A stretch of DNA of 64,000 nt from the NCBI GenBank assembly GCA_036346375.1, contig CM070514.1:15342463-15406462 (forward strand), in the 5' to 3' direction. Under the pieces are notes generated by a model that saw nothing but the letters and a program-made list of their open reading frames with translations, did no database searches and was not told where the DNA came from. Numbering within the stretch: position 1 is the first letter of the stretch; the number at the start of each line of letters is the position of its first letter. Below, one piece after another: positions 24,076 through 35,463 of this stretch. The position numbers and the translations under genes are program-made. This DNA is from Guadua angustifolia (taxonomy: Eukaryota > Streptophyta > Magnoliopsida > Poales > Poaceae).

Positions 24076-24776
24076 GGAGGTTGAGTTCGTCATTGAGCTT
24101 CTACCCGGAACGGCCCCGATATCCAAGTGACCTTACCGTATGCCTCCGAATGAGTTGATCGAGTTAAAGAAACAACTTACGGAGCTGCAAGAGAAGGGCT
24201 TCATTCAACCGAGCTCCTCACCTTGGGGATGCCCGGTGCTATTTGTGAAGAAGAAGGATGATAGCTTGCGGATGTGTGTTGATTACCGTCCATTGAATGA
24301 AGTCATGGTCAAGAACAAAGTATCCCCTTCTGCGGATTGATGATTTGTTCGACCAAATGACTGCAGCCTGTATCTTCTCCAAGATTGACTTGAGATTGGG
24401 CTACCACCAAATCAAGATCAGATCGGGAGACATTCCAAAAATGGCATTCTCCACCCGTTATGGTCTATATGAGTATACCGTCATGTCTTTCGGATTGACT
24501 AATGCACCGGCATACTTCATGAGCCTTATGAATTCAGTTTTCATGGAGTATCTCGACAAGTTCGTTGTCATCTTCATTGATGATATCCTCATTTACTCCA
24601 AGACTGAAGAGGAGCATGAAGTACACCTTCGGAAAGTGTTAGAAAAGCTGCGAGAGCACCAACTCTATGCAAAATTCAGCAAGTGTGAATTCTGGCTAAA
24701 GGAGGTCGCCTTCTTGGGCCATGTGCTATCGGAAGCGGAGTTGCGGTTGACCCCACAAGATCTGGACGGTACTTGA
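24076..24776 (+). pseudogene. pol: Reverse transcriptase of element B
   Basis: Two overlapping frames (24140-24340 and 24297-24776) carry GFIQPSSSPWGCPVLFVKKK, CVDYRPLNE, FSKIDLRLGYHQIKIRSGD, FGLTNAPAYFMSLMN and the catalytic FIDDILIYSKTEEEH, then FLGHVLS. A single indel near 24325, in KNKVSP-LRIDDLFDQ, separates the fingers from the palm. Apart from that and the break at about 24740, all RT blocks are legible and in the family order. Confidence 0.9.
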
Positions 24777-25400
24777 TTGGGAGTAGCGGTAGAAGAACAT
24801 CACGGATGTTCAAAGTTTTCTCGAGTTCGCGGGTTATTACGCCGATTCGTGGAGAACTTCTCCAAAATCATGAAACCCTTGACCAAACTTTTGAAGAAGG
24901 AGAACAAGTTCATATGGTCACAAAGTGTGAGGCAAGCTTTCAATTGTTGAAAGTTAAACAACCATCGCACTGTCTTAGTCTGCGGGATATTCACAAGGGT
25001 TTGACATATATTGCGATGCATCCCGCCTCGGGCTGGGTTGTGTACTTATGCAAGGCGGCCGAGTTGTGGCGTATGCATCAAGGCAATTGAGACCTCATGA
25101 GATAAATTATCCCACCCATGATTTAGAGCTAGTAGTAGTGGTGCATGCTCTAAAAATCTGGCGACATTACCTCATCGGTAATCGTTGTGAAATCTACACT
25201 GATCACAAAAGCCTGAAATATATATTTACTCAAGCCGATTTGAACCTGAGGCAAAGAAGGTGGCTAGAATTAATCAAAGATTATGATATGGGACTCCATT
25301 ATCATCCTGGAAAGGCCAATATTGTTGCCGATGCCTTGAGCCAAAAGTCTCAATGCAACCGTCTTTCGGTAGAACCGGAATCGGACGCCATGTGCGCCGA
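24777..25400 (+). pseudogene. pol: RNase H of element B
   Basis: The connection part (24777-25047) is frameshifted. From 25048 a clean 211-residue frame covers RNase H: VVAYASRQLRPHEINYPTHD with the catalytic-type E in the following LELVVVVHALKIW, YTDHKSLKYIF with catalytic Asp, and HYHPGKANIVADALSQ with the final H…D pair. The same frame runs on into the integrase zinc-binding part. Confidence 0.87.
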
Positions 25401-26450
25401 GTTTCGGAAGCTCAACCTAGAAATGGTTAAGGAGGGATCCCTTGCTGTCATTGAAGTCAAATCTAATCTCTTGGATCAAATCAAAGAGGCTCAAAAGACA
25501 GACAAGGGCATGGCACTCATCCGAGCCCGCATCAAGCAAGGCAAGGCCAATTGTTTCACCGAGGACCCACAAGGTGTCCTATGGTTCGGCAAACGGCTAG
25601 TGGTGCCAAAGTGTAAAGAATTAAAGGCACTAATCCTTGATGAGGCTCATAATTCCTCATTCTCTATTCATCCCGGGGTATGAAAATGTACCAAGATCTT
25701 AAGCCAAAGCTTTGGTGGACCCGAATGAAACGAGAGATTGCCCGGTATGTCGCCGAGTGCAATACATGTCAGCGGGTGAAAGCCGACCATTTGCGTGCAG
25801 CAGGCACACTTCAACCACTACCCATTCCTATGTGGAAGTGGGAAGAGATTAGTATGGATTTCATCACCGGGTTGCCCAAGACGCAAAAAGGTTTTGATTC
25901 CATATGGGTAATCGTTGACCGATTAAGAATTGCTCATTTTCTTCTGTCAAGGCAGCGGATCTGATGAGCAAGTTAGCTGAGTTATATCTTCATCGAATTG
26001 TGTCTCTTCATGGTGTTCCCAAAAGGATTGTCTCAGATCGAGGTACCCAGTTTACCTCGCATTTTTGGCAATGCATCCACAAAGCCATGGGGACCCAACT
26101 CTCCTTCAGCACCGCTTATCATCCGCATGATGATGGACAAACTGAGCAGGTGAACCAAATTCTTGAGGATATGCTTAGAGCTTGTGCCCTTACTTATGGC
26201 AAGAATTGGGAGAAATGCTTACCTTCGCAGAATTCTCCTACAACAATAGCTATCAAGCTAGTCTCCAAATGAGTCCATTGAAGCTCTTTATGGGAGATCT
26301 TGCGAGAACTCCACTTAAGCTGATGCGAGTCGGAGAGAGACCCTCTTTGGTCTGATCTAGTCGCCGAAGCGGAAGAGCAAGTTCGATTTATTCATGAACA
26401 GTTGCGGACTGCTTGATCTCGTCAAAGAGCTCTGCTGATAAATCGCCGCC
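25401..26450 (+). pseudogene. pol: Integrase of element B
   Basis: The zinc-binding module spans a break at 25681 (DEAHNSSFSIHPGV then KMYQDLKPKLWW … CNTCQRVKADH). The core carries ISMDFITGLPKTQKGFDSIW (first Asp), KRIVSDRGTQFTSHFW (second Asp) and DDGQTEQVNQILEDM (Glu), so the D,D,E set is present but divided over three frames (25048-25683, 25680-25964, 25964-26272). A further frame change follows near 26255. Confidence 0.88.
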
Positions 26451-26890
26451 GTGAACTCAAATTTGAAGTTGGTGATCACGTCTATCTCAAAGTCTCACCA
26501 ATGAAAGGTGTTCGTCGGTTTCATGTGAAGGGAAAGCTAGCCCCTCGTTATATCGGACCTTTCCAGGTCATAGCAAGACAAGGAGCGGTGGCATATCAAT
26601 TGGAGCTTCCCCCTTCGCTAGCCGATGTACACGATGTCTTCCATGTATCTCAATTGAAGAAATGCCTTCGTGTCCCAACCGAAGCCACAGAGTTGGACAC
26701 TCTCGAATTACAACCCGATCTATCCTACAAGGAGCATCCCATTGGTATTCTTGATCAGAGGGAGCGTGTTACTCGAAACCACACCATAAAATTCTTTAAG
26801 GTCAATGGAGTAATCACACCTGATGAAGCCACATGGGAGCGGGAGGATCATCTTGAGCGAATACCCTACCTCTTCAATGAAGCGGTGTAA
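26451..26890 (+). pseudogene. pol: GPY/F module and chromodomain-like tail of element B
   Basis: Contains GKLAPRYIGPFQVIARQGA, YQLELPPSLADVHDVFHVSQ and a tail SYKEHPIGILDQRERVTRN … KFFKVNGV … EATWEREDHL, parallel to element A. The aromatic-W position before N-G in other chromodomain tails (IQW in A) reads NGV here, a one-codon change. It ends with TAA at 26888. It would steer integration toward heterochromatin. Confidence 0.85.
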
Positions 26891-26911
26891 TCTCGAGGGC
26901 GAGATTCTTTT

Positions 26912-26923
26912 AAGGGGGAGGCT
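26912..26923 (+). other. Polypurine tract of element B
   Basis: AAGGGGGAGGCT sits directly against the TG (26924) of the 3' LTR, as in other Tekay-like elements. Confidence 0.85.
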
Positions 26924-29900
26924 TGTACAGCCCAATTTTAGTTAATATGGTAAGTGAGGCTTGTCATGTGTGCGTCTTCCATAATACCATTGCGTCCTCA
27001 CTTAACTATAATCATACAAGTGTTAGGACCTTCCTCTTGCATAAAAGGAGCAACAAAATCCTGAAAATCATTTTTCTAAAGCGCACACATGTTGTATTGC
27101 CTTAGTCAATGACATGTGGGCCATGTTCTAAGAGAGAGAGGAGTAGGCTGCACACACCTAACCTGCCATTTCTCACTTTACTCACCTCTACCCACCCACC
27201 TAGCTAGTCTATGACACATGGGACCTACCATTGCATAGGAAATTGTGGCTGCACATACTCTCCATGACTTTTCTCACTCAAACCACTCATACCCACTCTT
27301 TTAACCACTCTATGACATGTGGGACCTAGCCCCACATGTAAGGCATGAATGGGCAGCCATATATAAGTCTCTCCACATTGTTTTCTCCTCCCATACAGCT
27401 CATTTGTTCATCTCCAACCAGGAAAAACAGCAAACACACCTCTCCAACCCATTGCCATTTCTTCCTCTCAAATCCTCACAAGATTAAGGTTTGAGCTTGT
27501 GCATGTTACACCATCTTGTAGCCAAGATCAAGAGCTTCGAATCCATCCAAATGGATTCTTGAGGAACCAGGTTTTGGGTGAGTGGTAATCGATTTCATCT
27601 TTCCCATGTTCTAAAATTTTGCTCCTTGAGACTCATTTCTTTCTTCTCCATGGAATCCATCATCACACCTTGAATCGGATCGTGCATGTCGCAAAGAAGC
27701 ATGAGGAGGAGGGCTAGTTGTGGTTGCAAGCACGAGCAAGTGAGGGCATTGTCGGCTACTCGAGCTAGGAGGAGGTGAACCACGAAGACCGGCGTGGTGA
27801 CATTCTTCGTCGTTCCCTCGCCGAAACCAACCATCACCACGTGCAAAAGTAACCCCATAGTGGTAAGATCCCACCCTAGTCCACCCTTTTAAGCCCTAGT
27901 GCATTGCTATGAAGTTTAGAAGTCAATAGCAAAATAGCCGTTTTGAAACAGACACATCGACCGGATACTTAATCCGGATAGTTCGAGGTTTTAATCCGGA
28001 TAGTCGGAGATTTAATCCGGATAGTCCGGATATGCGAACTTCGTCACACCGAGGTCAGCCGGATACTCAGGATTTAATCTGGAAACTCAGAGATTTAATC
28101 CGGATACTCGGATAGGGCGAAATTCATGAGACCGAGAGGTCGGCCGGACACTCGGGGTAAATGTCCGGATACTCGGACATAATTTAATAAAATACCTCTA
28201 AAACATGAATATTTGACATTCAAGTCCAAAATTCACAAGACTAAATTGGTATTTTCATATTATACTCGATATTGTGCATCATGAGCATCCATACATCTTT
28301 TAATCATGTGCATCTTTGGATTCTCGATTTGGTGTTTATGGATTTGGATTTTCTCGCTAGGTGTTGATGCTTGGAGGGCACTCCGAATGCGACTACGTTT
28401 TGAAGTCAAGAACGAGCGACAAGGCACTACTTTACTCCTTGACCATGATTGCTCCTATTATTTGAAATTATATTGTTGGAATTACTTTATCAAATGCATG
28501 CTTACTTTCAACTACAATTATGTTTGGGTAGAAATCTTAGCTATTACCATATTGTGATGTTATTCCCTTATCTTGTTATTTCCATGTTCCATTGTCGCCC
28601 TAGGTGGTTGGTTTATTATTATTGTATATGGGTTAAATGCGATTTGTAGCCATGCTTAGAACATCGTTAGAAACGCGATAGATGGACTTAGTCCATTGGT
28701 CATAATGATTGTAATTATTATGATGATGATGGTTTCAAATGTTGTTCAATAATTAGAGATGTTGGCTATGGACCTTAAGGATTGAATCTGGTGGCGTCTT
28801 TTGAGTAACTATCGTGCGAACCACCGCCGTTTATGGGACGGTGTAACCAAGTACTTGTGTATGACTAGGATGTGTAAACCATGTGCACTCGGAATTCCTT
28901 AAGCTTTGCAGAGTGTTAAGGAATGTCCACCGGAACTTCTCGAGCTTAGTGGAGCGTCGAGAAGTGTCATGGCCCCAATTTCGAATTCGGCTCCTGCGGC
29001 TAGCATTAGCGCCAATCAGGTTTTGGCCGCATTTGAGATCCACTGCAACTTCAGAATCTATTCCAAATTTGCCACTTAAGAATTTCCAACTTAGCCAAAT
29101 TTAAGAGCTAGAAATTTCAGTGTACAAATGTGGTTTTCATTAAAGTTCGGAGTCTTGTAACTTGAGAACTATAAGGATCTAGTGTGTATGTTAGTAAAAT
29201 GAAAACTAGAAACTTTTCTCTATGCAATGGTTGAGTTTTAAGCCCAATCCAACATCAACTACTAATTTAAATCTTAGCATCAAAATTGAATCCTATGCTG
29301 AAAATTTCTGGAGACTTAGCCAATTTATCTCTTCTTACTAGTGGGGTCAAGTGAGCAAATCAGCAAAAGGAATTTTGGGCAGCAAAGCAAAGCAGCACCT
29401 CTCCTGATTTTTTCCCCAATGCAGCCCTCTCCTTCTCATTTTTCTCCCCAAGCCAGCCTCTCCTCCAAGCAACTCCCCCTCCATGCGCCTCCCTCACCCC
29501 TCCCTTCAGCACCTCCAAGCAGCCGCACCCCCTCCAGCCATTCCCCAAGCTGGGCGTCACTCCTGCAGCCTCCTTGGGCACCTCCCCTTCCCCCACAAGC
29601 TGCAGCCAGCACTCCTCCTGCAGCACCTCCCCAAGTTGGCCCCCTTCCCTTCCTCTTCCATTCCTTGAAGGTGAGGCTCTCCGTTGGTTAGGTTTTGTGT
29701 TTCTTGGTTGTGGGGGTGCAGCAATGGTGATTTTGGGGGCTATGGTTAGTAGGGATTTGGGATTTGGGTGGGGAACAACCATTCTAGGGTTTGGAGCATA
29801 GTTCTGAAATTCGAGCAGATTTTGTAGCTGCTGTTTCATGGTAATTTGAGCAAGTTCCAAGCATTTCCTGCTAGGTTGGCTGTAGAGAAAGTTGTGGGTA

Positions 29901-32900
29901 ATAAAATTATTTTCATCTCCAACTGGAATCACTCAATTTCGTTAAACCAGCTGAAAGTTATAGCAATTTTAGTGCTTGCTGCTCTGAAAATGCTGAAGAT
30001 TTCGGGTAGAAAATTGAGCTGTGAATAAAAATTAGTTACAGGCCGAATTAGAAATTATTTTTGCCTGTGGAGTTATAGGAAATTTCATGTAGATTGTAAA
30101 AATGTTATCATTTACTCAATTCCATTAAGAATAGCAATTTTTTATGTTGAAATTGGTGCATGCTGTACTGAAGCTCTGAGTATTCTGAACTCTGAAACTG
30201 CCCTCTGTTCCTGGCCGAACTGGGAGTTACCTGGGCAGAATCTGGGTGATTGGCCAAAGCTAATTTGTAGGTCTATGTCTTATGGTCGTGTAGGCTCTGA
30301 GTTTGCTCAATTTGGCTAAGTGATCAAAAAGTTATGGTCATTTGTATACATGCTGTCCTAAAACTAGTTTTTTTTCTGAAAATTCAGATTTGGGGCTGAA
30401 GTTCTGAGTTTAGTTAAAAACTTTCAATCTATATTCTGAATGTTGTGATGTATGTTAAAGTTAGATCACCCTCTTGTGGTCTTTTAGAGTCCAAGAAATC
30501 AATTTTTGGATTAGCCAGTTAAAAGTTGTGCTTATTTAGAAGTGTGTGCTGGTTGTTGTAGATTTGTGCTATAGAATAGAAGTAGAAAGTAGCATTGTAA
30601 TTTTTGTTCTTAAATTGAAATGAATGCTTGCACTTTTGGATTGGTCATGAGGATGCATTTAGTATTTCATCTCATATGCATTGCATGCATCTCATTTTCT
30701 TTTCCATACATTGTGATCGTGTAGAGAACGAACCCTTGATGGTTTAGCGGCGGTGACCGAGGGGGTTACCGGAGAGCCATTTATTCCTGAGAATCCGGCA
30801 GAAGCTCAAGGCAAGCACCTAAGCATATCTCAACCTTATATATAATTGTATTTTTGCGAATAAACTGCTTATTGGATGATTACGTCTTGCATTAGGAATT
30901 GAACTGTGGGATAGGGCTAGATCCTAATTGTTGCACATACACTCATTGATAATTGTCGAACACCTCCCTTGGAGCTAGTATATGGGTATTATATTGTGTC
31001 CACGCTTAGTATGCTTAGAGGTCGGGTATGGGCCAAGTGGTGGACGGCTCCATCACTTGAGATTTATTACTTCACACTATTGGGTTGTAAATGGAAATAG
31101 TTATGTTTGAAATATAAAATTGAGACCGGGCGAGAGGGTTGGATCATTTGAGTGTGGAGACTCAAATGTTGTAGTCTTACTTTGTGTTGGTTAAGGTCCG
31201 ATCCGTTGTTTTCCATGTTGATCGAGCACCCTTGTTGATCGCATGCCCGATATAATGGTGCGGTAAGCCACCCTTTCATGGCATACTACTCGATGGGTCA
31301 TGCCCTCATGCGATTGGGCGTGGTTGAGGCGAGGCCTAGGTCTCTCTCGAGGGCTAAGCGAGGCTTGAGCCGCTCGAGGAGGTTACTAGGTGCTCGGGCC
31401 GCATGAGGATGGTTCAACGAGTAGATATGGATGGGAGGAGGGTTGACATGAGGTTCCTTGTGGCACATGTCGTGCGATTGATGATCCCTGCGGGGTGAAT
31501 AAGCGATTGAATTGCGCGCTCGGATATGAGTACGCTTGTATCATTCGACATTTCAATGTAGTAATAACTTAAATTGAAAATAGGTGGATTACTTGATGTT
31601 GATACTTGTTCATGATTTTAAGTGCTCTCTTTAATGTTTAAATTCAGCTCTCACTCTAGTAATAGGTGCTGTCCATAACTGCTATGAATTTGAAATTAGT
31701 GTAGTTGAATTTAATTATGCAACAAAGTAAGCTTTTACGCACTTTTACCTTAAGCTTATACCTTGCTACATCCAAATGCATATTCCTTGAGTCGGTCATA
31801 TATGGACCACGGGTAAGTCTTCTGAGTACCTACGTACTCATGCTACGCTTTGTGGTTTTCGGTGAGGACCGTGGTGTGAGTTTTGCCCGCTTTTGCTTCT
31901 CGGTGGTGGGCGGGACACCAAATAGCGCTAAGCTCGACGTTACTACGCCTTGGAAGTGTTCGAGGCAGGACACTTCCGGAGATGTCTTACTTTTGGTTTA
32001 ACTTGGTGGTTGTATGTCATTTTGTTGTATAGTTAGCTTCCAAACTATGTCATGGCTATGTTTAAATACTTGTTTAATTCCGTTGTTGAACCTTGTTGTA
32101 TGACCATGCTTAACTCTTGTTTAGGATGTTACTTCTATCCATGCTGATCCTTATGCTATGTTTGTTGTTGTTGTGCTATACTTGGTTAATTATGTATTTC
32201 TTATGCATGCTGAGTGGATGTCCGTACTTCTAGAGGTGTCATGCCAAAATTTTAAACTTTTATCTTGCTGTCTAGTCTTGTTTTGTATGCTTCTAGTACA
32301 CTAGATGTGTTGTTTTAGTCATGTGGTTGTTTGGTTTGTCTTTGTGCTTTGGTTTTTAGTCGTTGTTGTGCTTCGCGTTGCGTGTCTGGTCGTGAAGTTT
32401 TAGGTTTGTTGCCCCCTTTATGCGAATTGAATTGATATGGCAAGAAACGGTATCTTGAAGCGATCTGGGCGAGCCGGTCGCATATCGGGGAATACTGGGA
32501 TTGTTGTCGAGTTATTGAATGGGATCGTTGTTGTCCTAATTGGGCTTGGGTGTTAGCACTGTGAGCACCATCGGTGATCCGTTGCTAACCTCCAAATCCG
32601 ATAAGGGCGACCGGACATTCAAATAACCCGAGGACGGTCTGGACGGCTCCTCACAAGAAGCGTCCTCGGAGTCCCTCGAACTTTGTTGAGTTGGGGATGT
32701 CCAACAACGGGTGTACTCCTTGATCCACACACACCGGGCATTGAGCACAAGGGATCAAGGGTCACAGTCATCCGGGTGGTTTATACATACTACCATGCAT
32801 ACTGGAAAATGGTTTGTCACGTTCACCTCGGCCGACACATCTAAGGATATGTGTTAATAGCTTGGCTCACGAGTGTGACGTGTCATGTGGGTAAAGTCGT

Positions 32901-33723
32901 ACCTCTGCAGAGTTTAACTATTCGAATAGCCGCGTCCATGGTTAAGGACGATCTCTTAAATTGTCAGTCACTGGGCGAGTATTAAGGATTTGGTAAAAAT
33001 GGGATGGGAGTGGGACAAGAGACACAAGTATTGGAGTACTTGTGTGTGTAATCGAACATGAGCGATGGAACTCATGGTTTGGAGAATGCTTGAAGGCATG
33101 ATATGAATGTGATTATGATGATGTTATATTATGTATTAGATTTTGCAAATGTTTACTAAATGAAATTCTTTTCAATCTATACATGCTTATGAATTATCCC
33201 AAATATTGCTTTATGCTGAAATTGCCATTTTGCCTTCTTTGATGTAGCAACCACATGTAGCTAGAAATCAACATGCAATGTATATTAATGTCTTGATACA
33301 CTCTTTGTACTCAATCGGATTGTCCACTTGCTGCGGTGAGGATGAGGCACTACCGGTGACTTTTAAGGCGATTTCGATAGTTATAGCGTGTAGTCGCCAT
33401 TCTTGCCCCGATTGGTTGCACGAGGGTTTTGGGGCATGCCATGCTGGCCCTTTTGTTGTTTATCTTATGTTTTCCGCTGCTACTTGATGTAATAACTTTA
33501 AATATGTCGTTATGGACAGCAGTCCTACTTTTGGTATGTAATAACGTTTATGCTTCCGATAATTGCGTATGTGTTGTGATGTCAAGCTGTTGGAGAGAAT
33601 GCTCGTGTTGGCGAACTATCTTGGGATCAACACGGGTATAATCATGAGCCCGAGGTTCCTTGATTCAATTGAGATGTGTCATGCATTTGGGTGAATCAGT
33701 GGAGTCCCGGGGACGGTTGCCCA
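26924..33723 (+). repeat. 3' LTR of element B, interrupted by an A-family solo LTR
   Basis: Left part 26924-28964 and right part 32661-33723 (to CCCA) together match the 5' LTR. The TATA box is at 27360-27367. The break lies inside GAGCGTCGAGAAG/CGTCCTCGGAG, which is continuous in the 5' LTR at about 19950-19975, so the empty site is preserved inside this window. Confidence 0.92.
28965..32655 (+). mobile_element. A-family solo LTR nested in the B 3' LTR (3691 bp)
   Basis: Starts TGTCATGGCCCC, ends CTCCTCACA, and is flanked by the perfect duplication AGAAG (28960-28964 and 32656-32660). The 3' two thirds (30660-32655) align to the LTR of element A at 8440-10402. The 5' third is related but more diverged, with a shared C/T-rich, proline-rich reading tract at 29390-29680. 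No internal gag-pol is present, so it arose by recombination between the two LTRs of a full element after insertion. Confidence 0.92.
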
Positions 33724-34536
33724 TAGGTGCCCATGCTCGCCGAGCCTCGAGATGAACCTGCTGAGGGCGGCCATGCGGCCGGTGAGGCTTTGCACCTACT
33801 TGATCGAGGTCGGAGGCGCCATCTTCTCGATCGCCTCAACCTTCTCCGGATTCGGGCCGACCCCCAAGCCCCCGATCATATAGCCGAGCACCTTCCCCGA
33901 CGCCGCGCCAAACACACACTTCTCGGGATTGAGCTTGATTTTGTGCACGTTCAGGTTGGCGAAGGTTTCCTCGAGGTCGCGAACGTGGTCACCCTCGGAT
34001 GGGCTCTTGACGATGATGTCGTCCACGTAGACCTCGAGGTTCCGCCCGATCTGGGGTTCGAAGGTCTTGGTCATCAGACGCTGAAACGTGGCCCCCGCGA
34101 TTGCGCAGACCAAATGACATGGTCGTATAGCAATAGGTGCCAAACGGCATGATGAAGGATGTCTTGCTCTCGTCGTCGGCCGCCAGCTTGATCTGGTGGT
34201 ATCCCGAGTAAGCGTCCAAGAAGCTTAGCATTTTGGCATTTGCGGTGGAGTCGGCGATCCGTCGATCTTGTGAGCGGAAGTTGTCGCCAACAGCGAGTTC
34301 AACCCCGTGTGGTCAACGCACATTCTCCACTTTCCCCCTTTCTTCTCCACGATGACCGGGTTGGCCAGCCATTCGGAGTAGTCGATTTCACGGACGAATC
34401 CGGCCTTCAAGAGCTTGCCGAGATTCTCCTTGATGACCGCGACCTTCTCGGGGAAGCGGCCTTGATTCTGTGCCGCAGTCGAGCCGGGTCTCACCTGCAG
34501 CTTGTGCTCGATCACCTCCCTTGGGACGCCGGGCAT
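33724..34536 (-). pseudogene. pol: Reverse transcriptase of C1 (resumes after element B)
   Basis: Minus-strand frames give MPGVPREVIEHKLQVRPG, KAGFVREIDYSEWLANPVIV, KWRMCVDHTGLNS, MLSFLDAYSGYHQIKLAADD, FGTYCYTTMSFGLRN and the catalytic LEVYVDDIIVKSPSEGDH. These are the RT blocks in order, in three frames (34225-34536, 33989-34231, 33796-34143). Indels near 34290 and 34110 break it. The C2 copy at 60743-61588 is uninterrupted and shows what was lost. Confidence 0.9.
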
Positions 34537-35463
34537 GTCCGTTGGCTCCCAAGCGAATATACCTTTGTTGGCGCGAAGGAAGGTGACGAGCTCGAGTTCC
34601 TATTTGGAACTCAGCCCGGTCGAGATGTGGACGCACTTGGTCGGGTCGCTCTCGTCGAGCGGCATGGCCCTCGTCGCCCCACTGGGCTGGATCGCCGCCT
34701 TCTGGCGGGCACTCTTCGCCGTCGTCTCTGGGCCGCGCTGGGGCAGCATGCCCGCGAGAGCTAGGGCCTTGGTCTTGCATCCATGTGCGCTGCGGTCATT
34801 GCGCCGCGGTGATGATGCCGTTCGGGCGAGCGACTTCGCCTGGCGGTGGCCATAATGGATGGCTGCCATAAACTTGACCAAGGCGGGCCGCCCGAGAATG
34901 GCGTTGTATGGGAGGTCACCCTCGACCACCTCGAAGGTGACCAGCTCGGTGCGAAAGTTGTCCGAGTCTCCAAAGGTAACGGGCAAGACCACCTGCCCTA
35001 GGGGGATGATCGAGCTCCCGGGAACGATCCCGAAGAAGGGTATGGCGATATTCTTGACCTTCGACCGGGGAATCTGCATCCGGTCCAGCGCCCCTGCCTG
35101 CAGCAAGTTAAGAGAGCTGCCGCCATCGACCATGACGCGCCCGACCGCGTTATTGCTGATGGTCGGGGTCACGACCAAGGCGGTCTTCAAGTCTCGAGCC
35201 ATACCTGGGAGAGTGTCCTCTAAAGAGAAAGTGATGGTGGCCCCGGCCCACTTGCAAGGCTGCTCGATGGGTTTCCCGGTGGCAACTTGGTAGATGGCCC
35301 GTGCGGCGGCCTTGACCTCGCGCCGGGACTGGTAGGCCGACGAACCGTCGAAGATGACATCAATCCGGCGCTCGCCCTGCTGGAACTCTAGGTCGACGTC
35401 GTCGTGCTCCGCGCCAGCGTTTACCCTGTCTGGTTGGTCGTCGTCTTTCGGGAGCACGGGCAT
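34537..35463 (-). pseudogene. pol: Protease and linker of C1
   Basis: A 287-residue minus-strand frame (34600-35463). The middle reads RVMVDGGSSLNLLQAGAL, a retropepsin-type D-G-G-S active site for this lineage, followed by GDLPYNAILGRPALVKFMA, the second-half motif. Upstream, ERRIDVIFDGSSAYQSRREV and KWAGATITFSLED are the usual Gag-PR linker of these elements. The frame is clean through the protease domain and then shifts toward RT. Confidence 0.82.

Larger units (their letters stand above)
17937..33723 (+). mobile_element. Element B: Tekay/Del-like chromovirus with ~3.1 kb LTRs
   Basis: Plus-strand retrotransposon with 5' LTR (17937-21003), primer site, leader ORF, gag, protease, RT, RNase H, integrase with chromodomain-like tail, polypurine tract and 3' LTR (26924-33723, containing a nested solo LTR). 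Subtracting the nested LTR and its duplication leaves a 3104-bp 3' LTR, close to the 3067-bp 5' LTR. It interrupts the RT/RNase H of C1. I cannot see a clean target duplication: GGGTA on the left compares poorly with TAGGT or GGTGC on the right. Several frameshifts disable gag-pol, though fewer than in A. Confidence 0.9.

Noticed and set aside
17932..33728. Clean target duplication for element B
   Set aside because: GGGTA on the left does not match TAGGT or GGTGC on the right; I report the insertion from the interrupted pol gene only.
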